Shown here: positions 1 to 5,976 of the stretch, in pieces
Numbering within the stretch: the stretch's first letter is position 1
Layout of the letters: each line of letters opens with the position of its first letter
Assembly (NCBI GenBank): GCA_900766195.1
Contig: CAAFUN010000105.1
Span: 1-8,733, forward strand
Direction: 5' to 3'
Source of the DNA: an uncultured Bacteroides sp.
Lineage (GTDB): Bacteria; Bacteroidota; Bacteroidia; Bacteroidales; Bacteroidaceae
Length of the DNA: 8,733 bases
Notes under the pieces: model-generated
Seen by the model: the letters and a program-made list of their open reading frames with translations, nothing else
What the model was told of the DNA's origin: nothing
The model's database searches: none
Program-made: the position numbers and the translations under genes

Positions 1-54
1 AGCCTTGTCACGCCGATGGTACTGCGTAACAGTGGGAGAGTAGGTAGTCGCCGT
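1..54 (+). rRNA. rrf: 5S ribosomal RNA, 3' end (partial)
   Basis: The first ~54 bases match the conserved 3' part of bacterial 5S rRNA: CGCCGATGGTACTGCG (11-26), then GTGGGAGAGTAGGT (32-45) and the closing GCCG of the terminal helix at 50-53. The 5' part lies left of the window. The exact 3' end is uncertain by a few bases because a T run (54-59) follows directly. A strong hairpin terminator starts at 61, so this is the last gene of an rRNA operon read on the + strand. Confidence 0.93.
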
Positions 55-60
55 TTTTTC

Positions 61-107
61 AGGGAGTTTGTTTCTTCACTAGAGGAGACAAACTCCCTTT
101 CTTTTTT
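61..107 (+). terminator. Intrinsic terminator of the rRNA operon
   Basis: Bases 61-77 pair with 82-98 around a 4-base loop (78-81). The outer 11 bp are perfect (AGGGAGTTTGT with ACAAACTCCCT) and the inner part contains two G-U pairs. The right arm runs into a T-rich tail (98-107). It lies a few bases after the 5S rRNA and should stop rRNA operon transcription before the leucine operon. Confidence 0.93.
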
Positions 108-201
108 ATACCCCTCTCAGGAGCTGTAGCTGCTTTCATATTCTGCACGAAAATCACTTTCGCTTTCTTCTATTACTTTATCATTTGACCAAAGAACGAG
201 T

Positions 202-276
202 TTTATTATTAGTAAGCTCAACGGTAGGATGATCTTGATGATTCTCTTGTCTAAATGCAAGCTTTATTATTAGTAA
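202..276. repeat. 14-bp direct repeat pair (TTTATTATTAGTAA)
   Basis: TTTATTATTAGTAA occurs at 202-215 and again at 263-276, with start points 61 bp apart. Just outside are AGCTC after the first copy and AAGC before the second. The repeat is A/T-only apart from one G, so chance is not excluded. No function is assigned; a regulator site or the trace of a small duplication are both possible. Confidence 0.45.
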
Positions 277-489
277 TCATCTCTCTTCTTTTTGTAGAGG
301 ACTTCCATTATTTTGTTTTTAATCGGTCGTTTTTTAGGTTATTCTGAAAGGGATCGAAGAAAAAATGATTCGGTTTGATATTTTATAGTAGGTATCCTTT
401 CTTTTGCTGTTTGAGGCACGCAAGGCATTAAGAAGATATAAAGCAACTATTCACTTTTCTAAGTGATTGATATAGAGGAATAAACATAG

Positions 490-520
490 TTTATATAACT
501 AAGCGCATGTGATATATTTG
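490..520 (+). promoter_or_regulatory. Weak candidate promoter upstream of the main leu promoter
   Basis: TATATTTG (513-520) fits the Bacteroidetes -7 motif TAnnTTTG, with TTTA (490-493, one mismatch to TTTG) 19 bp upstream. In such A/T-rich sequence the match could be chance. If used, it would lengthen the leu operon leader by about 95 bases. Confidence 0.25.
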
Positions 521-582
521 AAATTAATAGGTCATTATAGTTATAGAATGATATTATTTATCTGAAAAAAGTAACGGTTTTG

Positions 583-613
583 TTTGCGTAAGACGAAATA
601 ATCTATACCTTTG
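583..613 (+). promoter_or_regulatory. Promoter of the leucine operon (Bacteroidetes sigma type)
   Basis: TTTG at 583-586 (-33 element) is followed after exactly 19 bp by TACCTTTG at 606-613, a full match to the Bacteroidetes housekeeping consensus TTTG-N19-21-TAnnTTTG. Transcription would start about 5-8 bases downstream, near 618-621, leaving a short untranslated stretch of about 20 bases before the leader peptide start at 638. Its position just ahead of the attenuator supports the assignment. Confidence 0.8.
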
Positions 614-637
614 CATCAATATTAATTAGAAATAGAA

Positions 638-721
638 ATGATGTACAGATTTACATATATTCTACTGTGTGGTATTATTATTCTGCTGGCAAGGTTTAGT
701 GGGAGTGAGTACTGTGCGTGA
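638..721 (+). CDS. Leader peptide of the leucine operon attenuator (27 aa)
   Basis: A 27-codon frame starts at ATG 638 (a second ATG follows at 641) and ends at TGA 719-721. It lies about 20 bases after the predicted transcription start, with an A/T-rich start region typical of Bacteroides. Its core reads YILLCGIIILL (residues 7-17), encoded at 656-688: four Leu codons (CTA, CTG, CTG, CTG) and four Ile codons (all ATT) within ten codons, and no Val codon. The remainder (ARFSGSEYCA) is ordinary. The stop codon lies 27 bases before the terminator hairpin, and the antiterminator arm (699-709) overlaps codons 21-24. The layout matches enteric leu/ilv leader peptides, whose role is to let ribosome stalling report charged tRNA levels; the peptide itself probably has no function. 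It is hydrophobic, so a small membrane peptide is a remote alternative. Confidence 0.8.
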   Translation: MMYRFTYILLCGIIILLARFSGSEYCA

Positions 722-767
722 ATATATGTAATAATTCAAAAGATATAAAAGCCTTTCTCACTTCCAT
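699..767 (+). promoter_or_regulatory. Antiterminator pairing of the leu attenuator
   Basis: GGGAGTGAG (701-709) pairs with CTCACTTCC (757-765) over 9 bp with one G-U pair, extendable by T700-A766 and G699-T767. The downstream arm takes bases 757-761 of the terminator stem plus its loop, so the two structures exclude each other. A ribosome stalled at Leu16/Leu17 (683-688) would cover bases up to about 700 and leave 701-709 free, favouring read-through. A ribosome reaching the stop codon (719-721) would cover 701-709 and let the terminator form. The pairing is visible in the sequence; the mechanism is inferred from amino-acid attenuators in enteric bacteria. Confidence 0.75.
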
Positions 768-785
768 GTGTGAAAGGCTTTTTTT
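748..785 (+). terminator. Attenuator terminator before leuA
   Basis: Bases 748-761 (AAAGCCTTTCTCAC) pair with 768-781 (GTGTGAAAGGCTTT) around the loop TTCCAT (762-767). There is one T-T mismatch (758/771). A run of seven T follows (779-785). It sits between the leader peptide stop and the leuA ATG at 815, the position of an attenuator rather than the terminator of an upstream gene, since no full-length gene precedes it. Confidence 0.88.
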
Positions 786-814
786 ATGATAATAATTTAA
801 TTAAAGATAGAAAA

Positions 815-2311
815 ATGAGCGACAAGTTATTTATTTTCGACACGACACTTCGTGATGGTGAACAAGTTCCCGGTTGTCAGTTAAATACTGTAGAGAAGAT
901 ACAGGTTGCCAAAGCTTTGGAAGTGTTAGGAGTGGATGTAATTGAAGCTGGCTTCCCGATTTCAAGTCCTGGAGACTTCAATTCAGTAATTGAAATATCG
1001 AAAGCGGTAACATGGCCCACCATATGTGCCTTGACCCGTGCTGTTGAAAAAGATATTGAAGTAGCGGCAGAGGCTTTAAAGTATGCTAAGCGTAAACGCA
1101 TTCATACTGGAATTGGGACTTCGGAATCACATATTAAGTATAAGTTCAATTCCAATCGCGAAGAAATTATAGAACGTGCTGCTGCGGCGGTTAAATATGC
1201 ACGAAAGTATGTGGATGATGTGGAATTTTTTGCAGAGGATGCCGGAAGAACTGATAACGAATACTTGGCTCGTGTTGTGGAAGCTGTAATTAAGGCTGGG
1301 GCAACAGTGGTTAATATTCCGGATACTACAGGATATTGCCTTCCTACGGAATACGGTGCAAAAATTAAGTATTTAATGGAGCACGTTGATTGCATTGATA
1401 AGGCTATTATATCTACTCATTGTCATAATGACTTGGGAATGGCCACAGCAAATACGATGGCAGGTGTTTTGAATGGCGCCCGTCAAGTGGAGGTTACCGT
1501 TAACGGTATTGGCGAGCGTGCCGGTAATACATCTCTTGAGGAAATAGCTATGATCATAAAATGTCATAAAGACATTAATATTGAAACAAACATCAATACT
1601 CAAAAGATATACCCCATTAGTCGTATGGTGTCGAGTTTGATGAATATGCCGGTTCAGCCTAATAAAGCTATCGTAGGAAGAAACGCTTTTGCACATTCGT
1701 CAGGTATTCATCAGGATGGAGTATTAAAGAATGTGCAGACGTATGAGATTATCAATCCTAATGATGTGGGTATTGATGATAATTCTATCGTATTGACAGC
1801 TAGAAGTGGGCGTGCAGCTTTAAAAAGTCGCTTGTCTGCCTTAGGGGTGGATCTGGATCAGGAGAAATTGGATAAAGTATATGATGAATTCTTAAAATTG
1901 GCTGATAAGAAGAAAGATATAAATGATGACGATATCCTTTTACTTGCAGGAGCAGATCGTTCGCTAAATCACAGAATTAAGTTGGAGTTTTTACAGGTGA
2001 CCAGTGGGGTTGGGGTTCTTTCGGTGGCCAGTTTAGGTTTGAATATTTCTGGAGAGAAGTTTGAAGCTTGTGCAAGTGGAAATGGTCCGGTTGATGCAGC
2101 TATCAAAGCCTTGAAGAAAATTATTGATCGGCATATGACTTTGAAAGAATTTACTATTCAGGCAATCAACAAGGGTAGTGATGACATTGGTAAAGTTCAC
2201 ATGCAGGTGGAGTATGATAATCATATTTACTATGGCTTCGGTGCAAATACCGATATTATAGCGGCTTCGGTTGAAGCATATATTGATTGTATTAATAAGT
2301 TTAATATTTAA
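815..2311 (+). CDS. leuA: 2-isopropylmalate synthase
   Basis: Catalyses the first committed step of leucine synthesis in the cytoplasm: acetyl-CoA plus 2-oxoisovalerate to 2-isopropylmalate. The ATG at 815 gives 498 residues, near the usual ~500-520. The longer frame opening at GTG 770 would start inside the attenuator hairpin and adds 15 unconserved residues, so it is rejected. Visible signatures: DTTLRDGEQ (9-17) with the catalytic Arg13 and metal-binding Asp14, the metal-binding HCH (202-204), GIGERAGN (231-238), SGIHQDG (296-302), and a C-terminal LeuA regulatory domain (about 375-498) with GNGPVDA (422-428), where leucine feedback acts in this family. The sequence closely follows E. coli LeuA, which favours true isopropylmalate synthase over citramalate synthase. 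One oddity is Phe139 in VEFFAED, where E. coli has Ser. First gene of the operon; leuC follows after 49 bases. Expression is probably set by the attenuator upstream. Confidence 0.95.
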   Translation: MSDKLFIFDTTLRDGEQVPGCQLNTVEKIQVAKALEVLGVDVIEAGFPISSPGDFNSVIEISKAVTWPTICALTRAVEKDIEVAAEALKYAKRKRIHTGIGTSESHIKYKFNSNREEIIERAAAAVKYARKYVDDVEFFAEDAGRTDNEYLARVVEAVIKAGATVVNIPDTTGYCLPTEYGAKIKYLMEHVDCIDKAIISTHCHNDLGMATANTMAGVLNGARQVEVTVNGIGERAGNTSLEEIAMIIKCHKDINIETNINTQKIYPISRMVSSLMNMPVQPNKAIVGRNAFAHSSGIHQDGVLKNVQTYEIINPNDVGIDDNSIVLTARSGRAALKSRLSALGVDLDQEKLDKVYDEFLKLADKKKDINDDDILLLAGADRSLNHRIKLEFLQVTSGVGVLSVASLGLNISGEKFEACASGNGPVDAAIKALKKIIDRHMTLKEFTIQAINKGSDDIGKVHMQVEYDNHIYYGFGANTDIIAASVEAYIDCINKFNI

Positions 2312-2360
2312 TATTTCTCAGTGGTAGGTAATTAGTTATAAAAGATTTAATAGATTAACA

Positions 2361-3755
2361 ATGAATACATTATTTGATAAAATATGGGATGCCCATGTAG
2401 TACAGAAAGTGGAAGACGGGCCAACGCAACTTTACATTGACAGACTTTATTGTCATGAGGTAACTAGTCCGCAAGCTTTTGCAGGATTGAGGGAGAGAGG
2501 AATAGCTTGTTTTCGTCCTGAAAAGGTGTTCTGTATGCCCGATCACAATACACCGACTCATGATCAGGATAAACCGATTGAAGATCCGATATCAAAGACG
2601 CAAGTAGACACATTGGCTCGTAATGCTAAAGATTTTGGCTTGGCTCATTTCGGTATGATGGATAATAAAAATGGTATTATCCATGTAGTAGGTCCTGAGC
2701 GTGGATTGACATTACCGGGAATGACTATTGTTTGTGGTGATTCGCATACTTCTACTCACGGGGCATTGGGAGCTGTCGCTTTTGGAATCGGAACCAGTGA
2801 AGTCGAGATGGTGTTGGCTTCGCAATGTATATTGCAGACCCGCCCCAAAACAATGCGTATCACAGTAGATGGTCAATTGGGTAAAGGCGTTACAGCTAAA
2901 GATATGGCACTGTACATGATGTCTGAGATGACAACCAGTGGAGCAACAGGATATTTTGTGGAGTATGCAGGCGAAGCTGTACGTAATTTATCAATGGAAG
3001 GACGGTTGACCCTGTGCAATTTAAGTATAGAAATGGGGGCCCGTGGTGGTATGATTGCTCCTGATGAAGTCACTTTTGAATATCTTAAAGGTCGTGAATA
3101 TGCTCCGAAGGGTGAGGAGTGGGATAAGGCTCTTGCTTATTGGAAAACGTTGAATAGTGGTGATGATGCGGTATATGATAAAGAGGTGCATTTTGAAGCA
3201 GCTGACATTGAGCCAATGATTACATATGGTACAAATCCGGGGATGGGTATGGGAATCACAGAGCATATCCCTACCATGGAAAGCATGGGAGAGGCAGCGC
3301 AGGTATCTTTTAAAAAATCTCTTGATTATATGGGATTTGAACCCGGAGAAGGCTTATTAGGTAAAAAAATAGATTATGTATTCCTTGGTGCTTGTACGAA
3401 TGGGCGTATTGAAGATTTCCGTAAATTTGCATCCTTGGTGAAGGGACATAAAAAAGCGGATCATGTTGTAGCTTGGTTGGTTCCTGGTTCTTGGATGGTT
3501 GATGCACAAATTCGCAAAGAGGGTCTTGATAAAATATTAAATGAAGCAGGTTTTGCTATTCGTCAACCCGGATGTTCTGCATGTTTGGCAATGAATGATG
3601 ATAAGGTACCGGCTGGAAAATATGCAGTATCTACAAGTAATCGTAATTTTGAAGGTCGTCAGGGACCTGGTTCCAGAACGTTGCTTGCAAGTCCCTTAGT
3701 GGCAGCTGCAGCAGCAATAACCGGTGTTATAACAGATCCGCGTGAATTTGTTTGA
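2361..3755 (+). CDS. leuC: 3-isopropylmalate dehydratase (isomerase) large subunit
   Basis: Large subunit of the aconitase-family enzyme that converts 2-isopropylmalate to 3-isopropylmalate through dehydration and rehydration; it works as a heterodimer with LeuD. The protein has 464 residues, the normal size of the bacterial form (E. coli 466). It shows CGDSHTSTHGALG (125-137), the three Cys ligands of the 4Fe-4S cluster at Cys345 (GACTNGR), Cys405 and Cys408 (PGCSAC), and the substrate-side loop SNRNFEGRQG (426-435). The ATG at 2361 follows A/T-rich sequence without a clear Shine-Dalgarno site. It lies 49 bases after leuA and 56 bases before leuD, with no terminator in either gap. In the citramalate route the same enzyme isomerises (R)-citramalate via citraconate to 3-methylmalate, which is probably its second job here. 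Confidence 0.96.
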   Translation: MNTLFDKIWDAHVVQKVEDGPTQLYIDRLYCHEVTSPQAFAGLRERGIACFRPEKVFCMPDHNTPTHDQDKPIEDPISKTQVDTLARNAKDFGLAHFGMMDNKNGIIHVVGPERGLTLPGMTIVCGDSHTSTHGALGAVAFGIGTSEVEMVLASQCILQTRPKTMRITVDGQLGKGVTAKDMALYMMSEMTTSGATGYFVEYAGEAVRNLSMEGRLTLCNLSIEMGARGGMIAPDEVTFEYLKGREYAPKGEEWDKALAYWKTLNSGDDAVYDKEVHFEAADIEPMITYGTNPGMGMGITEHIPTMESMGEAAQVSFKKSLDYMGFEPGEGLLGKKIDYVFLGACTNGRIEDFRKFASLVKGHKKADHVVAWLVPGSWMVDAQIRKEGLDKILNEAGFAIRQPGCSACLAMNDDKVPAGKYAVSTSNRNFEGRQGPGSRTLLASPLVAAAAAITGVITDPREFV

Positions 3756-3811
3756 TAACCGGATATAGGGAAATTTATTAAAGAACGATAAATCGTAAAA
3801 GACTAATTAAA

Positions 3812-4405
3812 ATGAAACAAAAATTCAATATTATAACTAGTACATGCGTTCCACTTCCATTGGAGAATGTAGATACGGATCAAATTATACCTGCACGTTT
3901 TTTAAAAGCAACAACTAAAGACGGTTTTGGTGAAAACCTCTTTCGTGATTGGCGCTACGATAAACAGGGTAATAAGGTGGAATCTTTTGTTTTAAATGAC
4001 CCCACATATGGTGGACAGATTCTGGTTGCAGGAAAGAATTTCGGTTCTGGTTCCAGTCGTGAACATGCAGCTTGGGCAATAGCTGATTATGGGTTCAGAG
4101 TTGTTGTCAGCAGCTTTTTTGCTGATATCCATAAGAATAATGAATTGAACAATTTTGTTCTTCCAGTAGTGGTTAGCGAAGAGTTTCTGGCAGAATTGTT
4201 CGACTCTATATTTAAAGATCCAAAGACAGAAGTGGAAGTCAACCTTCCCGATCAGACTATTACAAATAAGGCGACAGGGCATGCTGAGACGTTTGAAATC
4301 AATACCTACAAAAAGCATTGCTTGATGAATGGTTTGGATGACATCGATTTTCTTGTTGAGAATAAAGATAAAATAGTAGCTTGGGAGAATAAATATGAAA
4401 AATAA
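3812..4405 (+). CDS. leuD: 3-isopropylmalate dehydratase (isomerase) small subunit
   Basis: Small (swivel-domain) subunit that completes the LeuCD isomerase active site. It has 197 residues, close to E. coli LeuD (201). Family marks are DTDQIIPARFL (21-31), where the conserved Arg helps recognise the substrate, and NFGSGSSREHA (76-86), the loop matching the aconitase swivel-domain catalytic Ser/Arg region. The start ATG at 3812 follows an A-rich stretch lacking a Shine-Dalgarno site. The last 11 bases overlap the start of the following synthase gene, which suggests coupled translation. The separate two-subunit arrangement is the standard bacterial form. Confidence 0.95.
   Translation: MKQKFNIITSTCVPLPLENVDTDQIIPARFLKATTKDGFGENLFRDWRYDKQGNKVESFVLNDPTYGGQILVAGKNFGSGSSREHAAWAIADYGFRVVVSSFFADIHKNNELNNFVLPVVVSEEFLAELFDSIFKDPKTEVEVNLPDQTITNKATGHAETFEINTYKKHCLMNGLDDIDFLVENKDKIVAWENKYEK
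4383..4387 (+). promoter_or_regulatory. Shine-Dalgarno-like site for the citramalate synthase gene
   Basis: GGGAG lies 7 bases before the ATG at 4395, inside the 3' end of leuD. It is the only clear Shine-Dalgarno match among the five operon genes; the others start after A/T-rich sequence. It favours the ATG at 4395 over the in-frame ATG at 4425, which would start directly at the DTTLRDGEQ motif. The GGG may also simply belong to the leuD Trp-Glu codons. Confidence 0.5.
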
Positions 4406-5933
4406 TCATCCGAAGATAGAAATCATGGATACAACGCTCCGCGATGGTGAACAGACCAGTGGAGTATCTTTTGTGCCCCATGAGAAACTGATGATTACCC
4501 GTTTGTTGCTTGAATATTTAAAAGTTGACCGGGTAGAAGTTGCTTCTGCTCGAGTGTCTGATGGTGAGTTTGATGCTGTAAAGATGATATGTGATTGGGC
4601 ATCAAGACGCAACATGCTGTCACGAGTGGAAGTGCTGGGGTTTGTTGACGGGCATACTTCGGTAGATTGGATACATGATGCAGGGTGTCGTGTTATCAAT
4701 CTGTTGTGTAAAGGGTCGCTAAAGCATTGCATGCATCAATTAAAGAAGACACCGGAGGAGCATATTGAAGATATACTTTCGGTTGTAAAGTATGCCAATG
4801 AACAGGGGCTTGCCGTAAATGTATATTTAGAGGATTGGAGTAATGGAATGAGAGATTCTTCTGAATATGTATTTAAGTTAATGGACGTTTTGATTCATTC
4901 CAATATCAAGCGTTATATGCTGCCGGACACTTTAGGTGTTCTTAACCCGCTTCAGGTTATAGAGTATATGCGAAAGATGGTCAAGCGATATCCTAATGCC
5001 CATTTTGATTTTCATGCGCACAATGATTATGATCTTGCGGTGAGTAATGTACTTGCTGCTGTGCTTAGCGGAGCAAAAGGCTTGCATACTACAATAAACG
5101 GTTTAGGAGAGCGTGCAGGAAATGCACCATTGGCTAGTGTACAGGCTATTTTGAAAGATCATTTTGCTGCTATAACCAATATTGATGAGAGTAGGTTGAA
5201 TGAGGTAAGTCGTGTGGTTGAATCATACTCGGGTATCATGATTCCGGCAAACAAGCCTATTGTAGGTGAAAATGTATTTACACAGGTGGCTGGGGTACAT
5301 GCAGATGGTGATAACAAGAATAACCTATATTGCAATGATCTTTTGCCTGAACGTTTTGGACGCAAGCGTGAATATGCTTTAGGAAAAAACAGCGGGAAAG
5401 CAAATATCCGAAAGAATCTGGAAGATTTAGGCTTAAATTTGGATGAAGCTTCGATGAAAACAGTCACCGAACGAATTATAGAGTTAGGTGATAAGAAAGA
5501 ACTGGTCACTCAGGAGGATTTACCTTATATCGTTTCGGATGTGCTGAAGCATGACGTGATGAATGAGAAGGTAGTCTTGAAGAGTTATATTCTTAATTTG
5601 GCTTATGGATTGAAGCCAATGGCTACTCTGAAAATAGAGATCAATGGCAAAGAATATGAAGAAAGTTCCAGTGGAGACGGTCAATATGATGCTTTTGTGC
5701 GTGCTTTGCGTAAAGTTTATAAAACAACACTTGGACGAAAATTCCCTATGCTTACCAACTACGCTGTAACTATACCACCAGGTGGACGTACAGATGCTTT
5801 TGTGCAGACGGTGATTACATGGAGTTTTGAAGACAAGGTGTTTAGAACTCGTGGGTTGGATGCTGACCAGACGGAAGCTGCCATTAAGGCTACCGTAAAG
5901 ATGCTTAATATCATAGAGTCTACTTACGAATAG
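4395..5933 (+). CDS. cimA: (R)-citramalate synthase, Leptospira type (LeuA paralogue)
   Basis: A 512-residue member of the isopropylmalate/citramalate synthase family, clearly different from the leuA product. It has DTTLRDGEQ (12-20) with Arg16 and Asp17, HAH (207-209), GLGERAGN (236-243) and a C-terminal regulatory domain (about 390-512) with GDGQYDA (427-433). From memory it aligns throughout with Leptospira interrogans CimA, sharing RVEVASARVSDGE-like and VYLEDWSNG stretches. The three residues reported to form the pyruvate pocket there, Leu81, Leu104 and Tyr144, plus Glu146, occur here at the same numbers, which also supports the start at 4395. Likely reaction: acetyl-CoA plus pyruvate to (R)-citramalate, feeding isoleucine via LeuCD and LeuB. 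It overlaps leuD by 11 bases and lies 43 bases before leuB. Automatic annotation often calls such proteins 2-isopropylmalate synthase; that remains the main alternative. The regulatory domain probably binds isoleucine, as in Leptospira. Confidence 0.82.
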   Translation: MKNNHPKIEIMDTTLRDGEQTSGVSFVPHEKLMITRLLLEYLKVDRVEVASARVSDGEFDAVKMICDWASRRNMLSRVEVLGFVDGHTSVDWIHDAGCRVINLLCKGSLKHCMHQLKKTPEEHIEDILSVVKYANEQGLAVNVYLEDWSNGMRDSSEYVFKLMDVLIHSNIKRYMLPDTLGVLNPLQVIEYMRKMVKRYPNAHFDFHAHNDYDLAVSNVLAAVLSGAKGLHTTINGLGERAGNAPLASVQAILKDHFAAITNIDESRLNEVSRVVESYSGIMIPANKPIVGENVFTQVAGVHADGDNKNNLYCNDLLPERFGRKREYALGKNSGKANIRKNLEDLGLNLDEASMKTVTERIIELGDKKELVTQEDLPYIVSDVLKHDVMNEKVVLKSYILNLAYGLKPMATLKIEINGKEYEESSSGDGQYDAFVRALRKVYKTTLGRKFPMLTNYAVTIPPGGRTDAFVQTVITWSFEDKVFRTRGLDADQTEAAIKATVKMLNIIESTYE

Positions 5934-5976
5934 GATAAATTAAGTAATTATTCATTAGTATAAAAATAAAATAAAA

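Larger units (their letters stand above)
108..582. other. A/T-rich intergenic stretch without a recognised gene
   Basis: I see no coding region, tRNA or mobile-element remnant here on either strand. Open frames are only a few codons long. It holds a 14-bp direct repeat (202-215, 263-276), a small 6-bp hairpin (TCACTT 451-456 with AAGTGA 461-466, no T tract) and a weak promoter-like sequence (490-520). It separates the rRNA operon terminator from the promoter of the leucine operon. Confidence 0.6.

Noticed and set aside
229..273. A 14-codon frame (MILMILLSKCKLYY) rich in Ile and Leu, possibly a second leader peptide.
   Set aside because: It lies upstream of the leu promoter, has no good promoter of its own, and is followed by neither a terminator nor an antiterminator. 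Its end falls in the A/T-rich repeat, so chance is the better explanation.
346..372. Very short frame starting at ATG in the A-rich sequence near 346-372.
   Set aside because: Only seven codons, no promoter or conserved feature nearby.
451..466. Small hairpin TCACTT/AAGTGA as a terminator.
   Set aside because: The stem is only 6 bp and no T tract follows.
1102..1395. Open frames on the - strand opposite leuA, leuC, leuD, cimA and leuB (for example 1102-1395, 3992-4318, 5159-5509).
   Set aside because: They lie antisense to well-supported conserved enzymes, have no family signatures and look compositionally like reversed coding sequence.
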